DNA from: Brachionus rotundiformis | Taxonomy: Eukaryota; Rotifera; Eurotatoria; Ploima; Brachionidae | Direction of reading: 5' to 3' | NCBI GenBank assembly: GCA_016802295.1 | Contig: JAESIW010000138.1 | Location: 4,739,486-4,803,485 of the forward strand | DNA: 64,000 bases | Part shown: positions 25,253-37,254 of the stretch, piece by piece | Layout: every line of letters starts with the position of its first letter | Numbering within the stretch: the stretch's first letter is position 1 | The notes under the pieces: model-generated | Databases searched by the model: none | Seen by the model: only the letters and a program-made list of their open reading frames with translations | Told to the model about the DNA's origin: nothing | Made by a program: the position numbers and the translations under genes

Positions 25253-27723
25253 TTTTGAGTTTATAATCAATGGAATAATAAAACAAAACAAAAAACAAGA
25301 ACAAAATATACAACAAAACAGTAAAGTTTTAAATCTTAAACGATCAAATGAACTTTATATTTGAATTTTTTGATAAAAAAACCTAAAAAATTTTAGTGGC
25401 TCACACCATGTACTAAATTGGACTCACGAGAATTTAACGACCTTCTCTCACAATTAAAAAACATATACTCTTAGTTTGATGCTTTACCTTAAAAATACTT
25501 TTTAAATAGTTTTTATTATAATTGAATGTTAATTTATGCGTAGCAGTTCGAAATATATGGGATGCAAATTTTAAATGACTTATAGTTCTAAAGGTAAATG
25601 TAGACCTATAAAAAAGTTTTTTTTATATACTCGCCCTAAAATCAAATTACAAATATGAATTATAAATATTTGTTTTATTTGTTTTGTATTCTACTATGAT
25701 CTTAATATGCTTGATTCAATTTACTGTTAGCTAACAAACATAGATTTATTTCTTAAAAAAATAATAAAGTATCAAAGGATATCTAATTTCTTGTGACCAT
25801 TTAAGAAACAAAGATTTAATATAAAGACTTGATTGATATTTTTGCCTTAAAATATGATTTCTTAAAATATATTCTAATTCTTATTTCTTAAAATTGAATC
25901 AATATTTTACAAATTAGTGACTTTTAAAAATTGCTTAAATAATAGATTAGCATTTCTCAATAGACATATTTGATAAAAGGGAAAATTCATTTAACTTAAT
26001 TGAACTTGAATTTTATATCAATATACTTAAATTATGGTATGATTTTAATTTTGTTTTATAATATTTTAAATTTTTCGTAACGAAGATTTTTAATTTTTCT
26101 TATTTTAGTAAAAACTTTTTTCTTTTCTATATTGAATACTATTCAAGATATATTTATTATCCTTGAGTTTTTAAGAAACTATTTTTTAACCGAAAATTTC
26201 ATCAATCTTCTTACTAAATTATTGAAAAAACAACAAACTTTAAATTAGATTAAAAGAAAATTAATTAAAGATTAACATATCGTAATTATCAAGCCCTAAG
26301 AATAATTTTACAAATTCTTGGTTAACTTTAAAAAAAATAAGTTCCAAATCTAATAATAACACGTGAAATATTGATGAATTTCTGAAAAGTTCAACTGATC
26401 AAAAATATCATATTTTTTAAATAAACAACTTTAATTTCTATCATAATAAAACAACAGCTTATAAGAAAACTAAATATATTTATCCTATATTAACAATTAA
26501 CTTAAAGCTTCACCCATTTATTTTTGATTTTTGTATTTGATCTCAGAAAATTATGCCTTATTTTTGAAAAATACTACAATTATCAATAACTTTTTCAATA
26601 TTTATGAAAAAATCAATCCATTAAAAATTAATTAATAAATTCTATTTCTAGAATTTTAAGCTCTCTATTTTCAAATAAAACAAAACATTAGGAATCAATT
26701 AACCTAAAATCAGTTTCCTTGGTGACCAAACCATGTTAAAGATGCATTAATGTACTTTTATTTATCAAAACTCAAAAAATGTTCGCTTATAATTTTATAA
26801 ATCTATAATTTTACTTATTAAAGATTGCAAAATAAATTTAAATTTAAATATTTTAAAATACTTAATTTTAAAAAAAAGCTTAAATGTAGAAATAATTTTT
26901 TACAGCTAATCTTTTACTTGACTCAAATAATTGTCTATTCTTATTTGATAAGTTTTGTGTTTCAAATTAAGCTAACATTTAAACTCAAGTAGAAACTTTT
27001 CTCTCTGGTATAAGATAAGTTAAAAAAGATTAAATATAGAGTATCTATTTTTAATTATATAAAATAGCCTATTAATTTGGAAGAGATTAAACTTTATGGA
27101 AAGTTTATTACTAAAATCTTCTAAGCTTGAGAAATAAGATTTAAATAAAATAATTAGAGTGATTAAGTTGTCTCTTAAGATTAAAACTACTCAAAAGTTG
27201 ATCAGCTTGAAATTAGAGTGACTTGATGATAATTGTTAGAATAATAAATTATTTTTAAAAGTATTGATATATTAAGATAAAGCAATTTCGAATCTAAAAA
27301 ATTCTGATTTAAAGGATTTTTTCGTTTGAAACTTTATTAATTTAGGTAAATTATCCGTACCACATTGATAATCAAAAATAATACAATTATTCCCTTATTC
27401 AATGAAAATATATATTCACATTCTGGGTTTTTTTAAAAATAATTTTAAATAAAATTTTTCAGAATTTTTTGCCTTTGTATTTATACTTCTGATTGTTTTA
27501 CTAAATATCAAAGTTTGAAAAAATATTATAACTTATTAACTAATAAGTTAATAATCAAAAAAAAAAATTTTCAAGACAAAACTTTACATAACACAATCAA
27601 AGCATGCATTTAAATTTTCTTCAAAGTTTGAAATTAGCTTAAGCGTTTGAAATGTTTTTTATAAAATCCTTTATAAGAATTTGAAATTTTAAAACATTTT
27701 AAAATTTTTATCTGGGCTAAAAA
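25253..27723. other. Long AT-rich intergenic region
   Basis: About 2.5 kb between divergent bicaudal-D and the LRR gene. No coding exon, RNA gene or transposon end could be supported. Confidence 0.5.
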
Positions 27724-29900
27724 ATGACTGAAACTTACAACATTCGTCTTATCTCCATAAGAAGAGCATTCCAGGTTGATGAAAGTAAAAATCTAAGAAT
27801 ATTATCTGAAACAATCTAATTTTTCATAGAAAATAAGCTTGAAAACCAAGAGAAAGATGAGTATCTTTTTGATGAGAATGTTTTCTTTAAATCGAATTCT
27901 TCATCAGTTCCAAAATCATGGATCCTAGAATATTTTGATACTTTGATTAACCAAATTGATATTCGAGCTGAAAAGTTGATTGCTCAAGGAAATCTAGATG
28001 AACTAAACTTAGCAATAATTGAAAAAAAAAGAAATCAAATGATTCAAATGATTAAGATTTTAGAGAAAAAAAATTTGGAAAATCTATCAAAAAATGAATC
28101 TGAAATCAATGAATTGATTAGCAAGCATACCATCAATGAGCCGTTTTCGTTAATGAATTCTTTATTCAAAGATTTTTGTGTTCTAGTCGACAGAGAAACA
28201 CAATTAAAAAATAAAATAACATCTAACGACTTTGGAGTGTTGATCACTTTTCATGGATTCTTACCCTGTGAACAATTAAGGAAATATAAAAAATTTATCA
28301 ATAATTTGAATAACAAATTTTACAGGAAAGAATCATTCAACTCTTTTAATATTGTAAGAAACTTAATATTTTAATTGATATTTTTTGCTTGTTTTCTGAA
28401 TTTAGTTTGATTAAATATAATAACTTTAGAATAAGTATAAAGAAATATTGTTCACAAATATATTCATTTTAATCGACTGATTTAAAATCTTCTTTTTTAA
28501 ATCATAACTACATTTAAAAAAGATAAGCCAATACTTGCTCTAAAACAATCTTAAAAATATCAATTGTTTCTGCAAAATTTCATTAAAAATAAATTTATTA
28601 AATTTAATTTTAGAATTTGTTAATAAATGAATTTGTTCGTAAGCGAATAAATGAAAGCGATGATTATATAATTCAAATAGACAAGAATCAATTTTTTGAA
28701 CAAAAAGAACTCATACTCAACAAATTAAATATTAAAGCTGTGGGAAAGTTAGATCTGGGATTCTTAAAAAATATTGAACACATCGATTTATCATCAAATG
28801 ATATACATAGAATAAATTCAACGTTTCTACAACAATTTCCGAATTTGAAAAGATTTACTATTACAGAAAGTGGCCTTATATCAATTGGGCGTGAAGTCTT
28901 TAAGAATTCTAACAAACTTGTGGAACTTAACCTATCAGCTAATATTTACAGTGTCATTAAGCCAAACGTTTTCGAAAGACTAACCAATTTAAAAGTTTTA
29001 GATTTATCGGATTCCATGATTAGATGGATTAGTCGAAATTCGTTTAATGGCCTAATAAATTTGGAAAAATTAAATTTAGAGAATAACACTTTATATTCAA
29101 TAGAATCAAATCAATTTAAGCACTTAATTAATTTAAAATACCTCAATTTATCTAAAAATCCCATTGAATCAATCAAGCAGAATGCTTTCGGTGGATTATA
29201 CAAGCTCAAAATTTTAAAACTTAATGAGCTAAGGTTAAATGAAATCAAGCCGAATATATTTTGTAATTTGAATAGTTTGAATGAACTTAGTCTTTCTGAT
29301 AACGCTATTTGCGAATTAGAACTAAGTTTTTTCAATGGATTAAATAATCTAAAAAAACTCGACTTGAGTCACAATCTGCTAGGAACCATAAAGCCAAATA
29401 CGTTTTATAAATTAAACAAGTTAGAATTTTTAGATTTAAGTGACAATTTAATTAAAAAAATTAACCAGAACTGTTTTAATGGCCTTTTAAATTTAAAAAA
29501 TTTATTTTTATCAAATTGCAAGCTCAAAATGATAAAACCATATGTTTTCAAGGATTTGAAACAACTGAAAAGTCTAAATCTACAAAACAACAAGATTGAA
29601 ACAATTTGTTCGGAATCATTTGACGGACTTGCTAAATTAGAAAATTTAAACCTAAGCTCAAATTCAATTAATTATATAGATCATGGATCGTTCAAGATGA
29701 TGTCGTCTTTGGAAGAATTGAAGCTTTCTGAAAATAAAATAGATACAATTTGCATAAACATTTTAAAAGGAATAGATTTTTCAAAATTAAGAAAACTTGA
29801 TTTGAATGAGAACATGATTGAGAATATCGACAATGATCTTTTACTTCAATTGAAAAATGTACAGCTAGCTCTTCATGATAATTTAATCGAAGAAAAATAA
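27724..29900 (+). CDS. Leucine-rich-repeat protein with an N-terminal helical region
   Basis: Three exons (27724-27784, 27830-28353, 28614-29900) with consistent phases predict 623 residues. The first 195 residues are charged and helical (QMIKILEKKNLENLSKNES) with no signal peptide, so the protein is probably intracellular. From about residue 230 to the end there are some 15 tandem LRRs of 24 residues, for example LEFLDLSDNLIKKINQNCF, with phase LxxLxLxxNxIxxIxxxxF. There are no Cys caps or transmembrane segment. The 260-base second intron is longer than usual. If it is not spliced, the LRR part alone would be a shorter gene. Function unknown; protein binding is inferred. Confidence 0.75.
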
Positions 29901-30679
29901 TTTTTATTCTAATCTAGTTTTTTATAACTTGAATTTTTATATTGCATCAAAATATGATATTTTTTCCATTAAATTCCATTTTTATATCAATTAATCGATT
30001 AAACATGATAATCCATTGAAATTAAATAAAATAATTTTTTTGTATTTTTTGATTTATTTATAGTTAAATTAAAAAAAATTTATGAAATTAGAGTAAGAAA
30101 GAATTTTAGCAGGATAATAAAATTTTCCTAACTATTGTTGAAAAAATTATTTTAATTTAAAAAATATAAATAAAGCAAAATCTTTGACGGTTATCTTAAT
30201 TTTAGATAGTTTTGTAAAATTATTCGAATGTTGATTTGAAATCAACTGACTTAAAAATGCATAAATTATATAATTATAAAAGCCTACACGACAAAACAAA
30301 AAAATTGCAACAAAAATTTGAAATATGCGTTTTCAACTGACGTGGCTTGAGACAGAATTTGATACATAAATATACATAAATAAGAGTTTTTCCAGCAAAA
30401 GTGAACTAAAATAATCACTTATCGAGAAAAAATTATTTTCAACAATTTTTAAATTAACCAAAGAAATAAGGGCAAATGTTTTGACAAGACAGTGTCCCGT
30501 GATTATTAAATAAATAACTTTAATTATGATATAAAATAAACATAAAATATCTGAATGCAATTTAGGCTTAGGATTTAAAAATAAGTTTGCACAAAGCAAC
30601 AACAACTAAAATTTTATTTCTAGAAGTTTCTTTTTAAAGTATATCAATTAAATTTAGATTATTCAATTAGTTTTTTAAA
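29901..30679. other. Intergenic upstream of ARF copy 1
   Basis: AT-rich. A 90-codon minus-strand ORF at 30,333-30,605 has no recognisable domain and is probably chance. It presumably holds the ARF promoter. Confidence 0.45.
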
Positions 30680-31285
30680 ATGGGCAATATATTCGGTGAT
30701 TTATTTCGAGGTCTTTTTGGAAAAAAGGAAATGAGAATACTGATGGTCGGTCTAGATGCAGCAGGTAAAACAACAATTTTGTACAAACTGAAGCTCGGAG
30801 AAATTGTGACTACTATTCCGACTATCGGATTTAACGTCGAAACAGTCGAATATAAAAATATCAGCTTCACTGTTTGGGATGTGGGCGGTCAAGACAAAAT
30901 CCGACCATTGTGGAGACACTATTTCCAAAATACGCAGGGTCTCATTTTCGTTGTCGATTCGAACGATAGGGAAAGAGTCGGCGAGGCAAGAGATGAACTT
31001 CATCGAATGCTACAAGAAGACGAGCTAAGAGATGCCGTTCTATTGATATTCGCCAACAAACAAGTAAGTCGATCGATTTGGAAAATCGAACTAATTAAGC
31101 TAAATGTTATTTTATTTTTTAAGGATTTGCCGAATGCTATGAATGCTCCAGAAATAACAGACAAACTAGGCTTGCATTCGCTGCGTAACAGAAATTGGTA
31201 TATTCAGGCCACATGTGCCACTAGTGGAGATGGCTTGTATGAAGGACTTGACTGGTTGTCCAACCAATTGAAAAACAAGAAATAA
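30680..31285 (+). CDS. ARF1: ADP-ribosylation factor 1-type small GTPase, copy 1
   Basis: Golgi/vesicle-coat GTPase. Two exons (30680-31063, 31124-31285) give 181 residues, the ARF1 length. MGN at the N-terminus is the myristoylation signal. Nucleotide motifs: GLDAAGKTT (P-loop), IPTIGFNVE (switch I), WDVGGQDKIRPLW (switch II), NKQD (formed only after splicing) and CATSGDG. The 60-base intron (31064-31123) is a multiple of three and contains no stop, so unspliced RNA would read through and add 20 residues inside the NKQD guanine motif. Bases 30,731-31,257 are identical to copy 2, intron included. Confidence 0.97.
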   Translation: MGNIFGDLFRGLFGKKEMRILMVGLDAAGKTTILYKLKLGEIVTTIPTIGFNVETVEYKNISFTVWDVGGQDKIRPLWRHYFQNTQGLIFVVDSNDRERVGEARDELHRMLQEDELRDAVLLIFANKQVSRSIWKIELIKLNVILFFKDLPNAMNAPEITDKLGLHSLRNRNWYIQATCATSGDGLYEGLDWLSNQLKNKK

Positions 31286-31722
31286 TCTTAAAATTTTTAA
31301 AATATACCAACTCTGACATTCGGATTTAATTATTTCTCAGTCAAATACACTTTTTTAATACTAATGTTTTAGTTTTGTATCTTGTCGATTTTTTCTAACA
31401 ATATGAATAAATTCAAGTTTTAAATTTAATTGATACAATTTTTAAAAAAAGTCACTATAAAATTGAAATTAATTATATAATTCAAATTATCAAAAAATCA
31501 ATTGTGTAGAATGGTAAAGAGGTTTCTTGTTAACTTAAAATTGATCAAAATTTAAATTTCCTTTATATGAGGTTAATTTATTTCAGATGAAATTTTAAGA
31601 AAATATCCAATAATAAAACTAAAATTTATATCAATTTTTATTCGATTTATTAAAATTTTAATAGTTAATATTAAAAAAAATTAGAATAAAAGCCATATAT
31701 TTTAAAATACAAATTCTTAATT
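31286..31722. other. Intergenic between convergent ARF copy 1 and UVSSA
   Basis: AT-rich 3' flanks. Nothing recognised. Confidence 0.45.
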
Positions 31723-33786
31723 TTAAGATTGTATTGCATAATTGTAATTATGATGATATTTTTCATAGTTCCGTCTTTTTTCAATAGCATCTAAAATTGA
31801 TCCAATTTTTCTCAAACTTTTTGAATTCAGCAATTTTTTTTTAAGTCTTTCATGACTTTTCGTTTTTTTCAAGTCACTTAAATTTCCACTCTTTCTTTTC
31901 TTAGCTTTTTTTTTGTCAGCACTCAAATGCAGTCCAGTCGCAGCATTTATTTCTGCTAAAAGCTCAGGATCTTGCCAGGGTTTAACTTCGCTTTTACTTT
32001 TTTCGAATTCGATTTTATCTTTTTCGTTTACAATATTTCCCATTTGGTCTCTTGCCACTATTTTTCCATGCAATGGACATTTGTATCTATCCATTCTAGG
32101 ACATAATTTACCATTTTTAAGAGGAGCCCTGCATGACCATTTAACTGGGTCGAATTTTCCAATGAATGTAATTTTGGCTAATTGGTTTCCATTTTTTAAC
32201 AAATCATGAGTCACTTCACTTTCTCTTCTTTGAAAAAGCGGATTTTGTGTTTCAACTTTTTGTACAATCGGATTTAGATATTCTATTTTATCCAAATCAA
32301 TTATTGGTGCTATCTATTTTAAAGATATAATTTAACTCTAAGTAAATCTTTAAAAATACTACTTTAAACAATTCTAAATTTTTTTCATCTTTCTGGTTCA
32401 TATTGTTACTTTCTTCGTGAGCTGATAGCATTTTTGAAGTACCGGGAATCGAATTATCAGTATTTGATTGTGAATAATTACTTTTAAAATTTGAAGATTC
32501 ATGATCTGATTTTATGTTTAAATCATCAATTTTTTTAAGTATGTCTTTTGCTTGATTTTTCAACTCAATTGCCCTTTTTAAATATTCACTCGCTTCGCTA
32601 ATTTGAGTGAAATTCTATAATGAAAAATCAAAAATTGATATTTTTTTAAAAAAAATTTTTACTTTTATCCATCTGTTTATTTTATACAAATACAAATTTT
32701 GAATTTCTTTTGACAAATCATTAATTATATCAAGCACAATTTTGTTATCATCATTTTCTTTTATATGTTTCTCAATTTTAATCTCAGTATTTTTTAGGTC
32801 GTTTAGAACCGAGCCATTTTCGTTCAAAAATCCTAGGTACTTCAGTTCTAAATTAGTTTCGGCCATCAATTCCGCGTTGGTTTTTTTATTAGGCACCTCA
32901 ACAAAATCTTCTTCATCTGAACTTTCGCTTTCTTCTTCAGATTGATTATTTAACTCCTTAATGGGAGTCATTTTTGATTCAAAAGGTTTAAAATCCTCAT
33001 TTGTAAATAAATCTTCACATGGAACCAAAATTTTTATGGATTGCTCTAGCTGTTTAATACAGTTTTTAATATCAGGCTCTAGATCTGAAAATAAAAACTT
33101 GATAATAATTGTTCATAGAAGTGCAAAAAATTTACAGTAATAATTTAACTAATTAAGGTCAAATAATTTACAATATTTAATATTTTTATCTACCTGACAT
33201 TTCTTGAACATATTCTCTATATTTTTGGTTAGCGAATACTTGTTGTTTTTGGCTTTGTTTTTGAACATGGGCACGCTGAGCACTATTTTGATGCGAAAAA
33301 GAGACAAAATCAATTTTTTTGCAGTTTTTTAAATATTCATAGCCCAGTTGCAGCCTTTTATATTCATTTGAAAACTTGTCATTCCATGTCTTAATAATTT
33401 TTGCTGCCTGCTTTTTCAATTCATTTGCTGCATTTTTGGGGGAAGGAAGTGGTTCTTCTGGGTTTGTTTCCAGAACCAGTTCAAAAAATTGTTGAAAATC
33501 TTCCAAAAGAAGTTCTCGGAACAAATGTGATCTCTGAAAAAGCACATCAATTATTTGCAAAGCAGCAAATCGTATTTCACTATGCTGCTTTCTTATTTGA
33601 ATATTCAAAACTTCAAAACATAACTTCAAATTTTCGTCATTAGATCTAAAATTGATTTTTAATTAAAAAAATTGCCAAAATTTTTTCAAACCTGCAGCTA
33701 GTTTTTAATATTTTGAGATAATCTTGGTTCAAGGGAGACAATCCACACTTGCATAGATCAATAATAATGTCTTCTAAATTTGACAT
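31723..33786 (-). CDS. UVSSA: UV-stimulated scaffold protein A (transcription-coupled repair)
   Basis: Scaffold of transcription-coupled nucleotide excision repair; it binds stalled RNA polymerase II and recruits TFIIH and USP7. Five exons (33786-33692, 33645-33194, 33084-32663, 32614-32363, 32313-31723), consistent phases, 603 residues. The N-terminal VHS/ENTH-like helical domain includes IRKQHSEIRFAALQIIDVLF and SNEYKRLQLGYEYLK. An acidic central segment (SEEESESSDEEDFVEVP) fits the TFIIH-binding region. The C-terminal zinc-binding DUF2043 module is clear: WSCRAPLKNGKLCPRMDRYK followed by CPLHGKIVARD. A Lys-rich basic tail follows. The gene lies between the two ARF copies. Confidence 0.92.
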
Positions 33787-34345
33787 ATTTTCATTTTTTT
33801 GGCAAGTTTTGTCGATAATTAAGCAAAAATTCAAAATTATATTTACAAAATTAGAAAAAATGTTGTGCAATATGAATATTAAAATTATTAAATCTAAACA
33901 AAAGTCGTGTTATTTAATTGATTTAGAGAATATAGAAAGCATATATCAAAAAAAAGAAGACAATTTCAAACAGAACAATAAATTAAATGAAATTTTAATA
34001 TAAAATGCAAAATTATTTTAATTTTTCATTGAATGCAACCAAGTATTGGGATTTAAGAGAAAAAACGAGACGTAGTCAGTGATGGTGTTAGCGATATAGA
34101 ATTTAATCATGAACACATTTAAATGAAACAAGCAGAAAAAGATTTTTAAACTAAATAAATATATGCGTTTGCAAATAATTTAAAATATTTTTACTTAGTA
34201 GCAATTGAATAAGATGTTACACATACAGAACCAAAAAAAAAAATTCAAAACTTCTTACACATCATCTTCATCATCTTCATCATTTTAAAACTCCTATCAA
34301 ATAATTATATAAAGATAGTTATATTAATTTAGATTAAAATTTAAA
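33787..34345. other. Divergent intergenic region, UVSSA / ARF copy 2
   Basis: Shared upstream region of about 560 bases. An imperfect ATCATCTTC repeat lies at about 34,261-34,283, close to the ARF copy 2 start. It has no resemblance to the region upstream of ARF copy 1. Confidence 0.45.
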
Positions 34346-34951
34346 ATGGGCAATTTATTCGCCAATTTGTTTAGTGGCCTTTTTGGCAAAAAAGACATGA
34401 GAATACTGATGGTCGGTCTAGATGCAGCAGGTAAAACAACAATTTTGTACAAACTGAAGCTCGGAGAAATTGTGACTACTATTCCGACTATCGGATTTAA
34501 CGTCGAAACAGTCGAATATAAAAATATCAGCTTCACTGTTTGGGATGTGGGCGGTCAAGACAAAATCCGACCATTGTGGAGACACTATTTCCAAAATACG
34601 CAGGGTCTCATTTTCGTTGTCGATTCGAACGATAGGGAAAGAGTCGGCGAGGCAAGAGATGAACTTCATCGAATGCTACAAGAAGACGAGCTAAGAGATG
34701 CCGTTCTATTGATATTCGCCAACAAACAAGTAAGTCGATCGATTTGGAAAATCGAACTAATTAAGCTAAATGTTATTTTATTTTTTAAGGATTTGCCGAA
34801 TGCTATGAATGCTCCAGAAATAACAGACAAACTAGGCTTGCATTCGCTGCGTAACAGAAATTGGTATATTCAGGCCACATGTGCCACTAGTGGAGATGGC
34901 TTGTATGAAGGACTTGACTGGTTATCCAACCAATTGAAAAATCACAAATGA
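34346..34951 (+). CDS. ARF1: ADP-ribosylation factor 1-type small GTPase, copy 2
   Basis: Same architecture as the copy at 30,680: MGN myristoylation site, GLDAAGKTT, switch regions, NKQD after splicing and CATSGDG. Two exons (34346-34729, 34790-34951), 181 residues. It differs from copy 1 only at the extreme ends: the amphipathic N-terminal helix reads NLFANLFSGLFGKKD instead of NIFGDLFRGLFGKKE, and the last residues are NHK instead of NKK. Everything from 34,397 to 34,923 matches copy 1 base for base, silent sites and the 60-base intron included, while flanks show no similarity. This indicates sequence homogenisation rather than a simple recent duplication. Confidence 0.97.
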   Translation: MGNLFANLFSGLFGKKDMRILMVGLDAAGKTTILYKLKLGEIVTTIPTIGFNVETVEYKNISFTVWDVGGQDKIRPLWRHYFQNTQGLIFVVDSNDRERVGEARDELHRMLQEDELRDAVLLIFANKQVSRSIWKIELIKLNVILFFKDLPNAMNAPEITDKLGLHSLRNRNWYIQATCATSGDGLYEGLDWLSNQLKNHK

Positions 34952-35414
34952 AATATTTCCTAGACTAATTTTATAGCGAAACACATATATTTTATTTTTT
35001 CATCATTTTATAAAAAATATATATAAAATTCGAATATTTTTTTCTTTTTTTTTTGACAATTAATATTAAATTATTAGACGAATATTTGGCTTCTTGTGTT
35101 CATCAAAATAATAAAAGGAAATTATAACTTTGTTGATGTCTTTTACTTAATTAAAAAAAAAGAACTGTCATCACTCGAATAGTTTTTAATCTAAGCACTA
35201 AATTTATTAATTAACCGAGAAAATAAAAATATAAATATTTAAAATTTTTTATTAATATTATTGTTTAATCTTTAGATTTGTGAAAACAATTGATTTTAAT
35301 ATTATTTTTACAATTGCTGATGATAATATAAAAAAACTTTATTTTTTATTAATATAATTAATTTATTCACTAAAAAATGTAATGAAAATATTTGACTTAA
35401 AAATAACAATCATA
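34952..35414. other. Intergenic between ARF copy 2 and OPRT copy 1
   Basis: AT-rich 3' flanks of convergent genes. Nothing recognised. Confidence 0.45.
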
Positions 35415-36164
35415 TTAATATATATTAACGTTTGATGCTTGAAATGAATGCGTGTGAAGAAATTTAATAATTTCATCCATTTTTTCTTGAGTAATTTTTC
35501 CTTTATTTACTAAATGCTTAAGCAAATCACTTGCTTTTATAACACTTAAAAAGTTAATATTGTTATCTTTAATATTTTGAGAACCACCTTGTTCTCTATC
35601 CATTAAAGTAATGGCTTCTGTAACTATTAAATCATACATTTTCAATGACTTAAGAATTAGATTAGAATTAAATTTCTCAAGAATATCCGAAAAAGTATAC
35701 TTCACTGGTTTCTAAAATACTCGTACCATAGACAACCACATCCTCGATAAGTAAGCAAGAATCGCCTGGTTTGTAAACACCTTCAACCATTTTTTTACAA
35801 CCGTAATCTTTGATTTCCTTTCGCTTAAAAACCATTGGTTTATCGGTTTGGATACTCAATGACTTGAAAAATAAAAATCAAAGTTGTCTTTAAAATAGAA
35901 TAATATTGCAAGAAAAAATACAGTGGCAACAGCAAAAGCTCCATATGGAACACCACAAATAATGTCAAAGTTAATGCTATTTTGTTCGATTATTTGCTTA
36001 ATAAGTCTACCTGCTTGTTGCAATACTTTTGGATGAGATACAATCAATCTTAAATCGAAATAGACTGGAGTCTTGAGTCCTGTAGATAAATAGAATTCGC
36101 CAAATTTTACACAGCCAATTTCATATAAATTGTCCATAAAACTTTCCAACTCTTCTCGGTCCAT
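35415..36164 (-). CDS. Free-standing orotate phosphoribosyltransferase-like protein, copy 1
   Basis: Three exons (36164-35922, 35862-35701, 35648-35415) give 212 residues covering only the OPRT half of UMP synthase; the stop follows directly and no decarboxylase exons are attached. Family landmarks: DIICGVPYGA, the catalytic loop KRKEIKDYGCKKMVEG, the PRPP-loop region LLIEDVVVYGTSILET, and LMDREQGG. In the PRPP loop the usual Thr-Ser-Gly is Val-Tyr-Gly, which may impair 5'-phosphate binding. The 5' half of the gene is an exact inverted copy of 36,731-37,254. It may be an active enzyme, a PRPP-binding paralogue or a pseudoenzyme. Confidence 0.85.
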
Positions 36165-36197
36165 TTTTTGTATTTTTAATATCTAAATTAAACTATT
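35674..36197. repeat. Inverted repeat arm 1 (524 bp), OPRT 5' half
   Basis: By reading, this is the exact reverse complement of 36,731-37,254. It covers about 33 bases of 5' flank, exon 1, intron 1, exon 2 and the first 27 bases of intron 2. Edges are abrupt on both sides. The spacer is 533 bases. Confidence 0.9.
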
Positions 36198-36730
36198 CGA
36201 ATTCAGTTTTATAAAATAAGTTTTTTTCTCATAAAATTATCTATATCTTTTAACTATTTATCTTAAAACAAAACAGCTTTGATTCAGTTATGCTTTAATT
36301 AAATTAGATTTTTACATTATTAAATAAAACATTTAAAAATATGTAAACAAATTAAATCAAATTGTCCTTAGATGTATGCTTAAAGAAATTTGTTTAAAAT
36401 CAAATGAAACAAACTTGACTTTCATTTATTTCTAAAATTTTATAAAATTAAAAATTTTTGTACCTTTGTTTAATTTTTCGGAATGTATTTATTGTTTACA
36501 AAAGATCAACAGCATTTTTAAATGTCTTGATATTTCTCATTTTTAATTAGATTTTTTATATTATAAATGGTTGTTTCTTCTATGAAAACAAAATTAGAAT
36601 CAAAAATACTAAATTCACGTTATGTTCAAAGTATAAATTTAAAACAAAGACAAAGAAAGATCACTTAAATATGCATGTCGACAGATATTGAACAACATGT
36701 TTTAAATTTTGAATTATAATATAGAATTTA
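36198..36730. other. Spacer of the inverted repeat; divergent promoter region
   Basis: 533 AT-rich bases between the two OPRT arms. It presumably holds both promoters. No ORF or motif stands out. Confidence 0.5.
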
Positions 36731-37254
36731 AATAGTTTAATTTAGATATTAAAAATACAAAAAATGGACCGAGAAGAGTTGGAAAGTTTTATGGACAATT
36801 TATATGAAATTGGCTGTGTAAAATTTGGCGAATTCTATTTATCTACAGGACTCAAGACTCCAGTCTATTTCGATTTAAGATTGATTGTATCTCATCCAAA
36901 AGTATTGCAACAAGCAGGTAGACTTATTAAGCAAATAATCGAACAAAATAGCATTAACTTTGACATTATTTGTGGTGTTCCATATGGAGCTTTTGCTGTT
37001 GCCACTGTATTTTTTCTTGCAATATTATTCTATTTTAAAGACAACTTTGATTTTTATTTTTCAAGTCATTGAGTATCCAAACCGATAAACCAATGGTTTT
37101 TAAGCGAAAGGAAATCAAAGATTACGGTTGTAAAAAAATGGTTGAAGGTGTTTACAAACCAGGCGATTCTTGCTTACTTATCGAGGATGTGGTTGTCTAT
37201 GGTACGAGTATTTTAGAAACCAGTGAAGTATACTTTTTCGGATATTCTTGAGAA
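36731..37254. repeat. Inverted repeat arm 2 (524 bp), OPRT 5' half
   Basis: Mirror image of 35,674-36,197. The coordinates of paired bases sum to 72,928. Past 37,254 the two genes differ in intron 2 and in their third exons. Confidence 0.9.

Noticed and set aside
30333..30605. 90-codon minus-strand ORF upstream of ARF copy 1
   Set aside because: No domain or neighbouring exons; likely chance in AT-rich sequence.
30680..31285. A 201-residue uninterrupted ARF reading frame
   Set aside because: It includes the 60-base in-frame intron; removing it restores NKQD and the 181-residue ARF length. The same applies at 34,346-34,951.
35856..36164. Separate 102-residue protein at the OPRT start (also 36,764-37,072)
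   Set aside because: The last 20 or so residues are translated intron 1; GT-AG splicing joins it to the next exon with conserved OPRT sequence.
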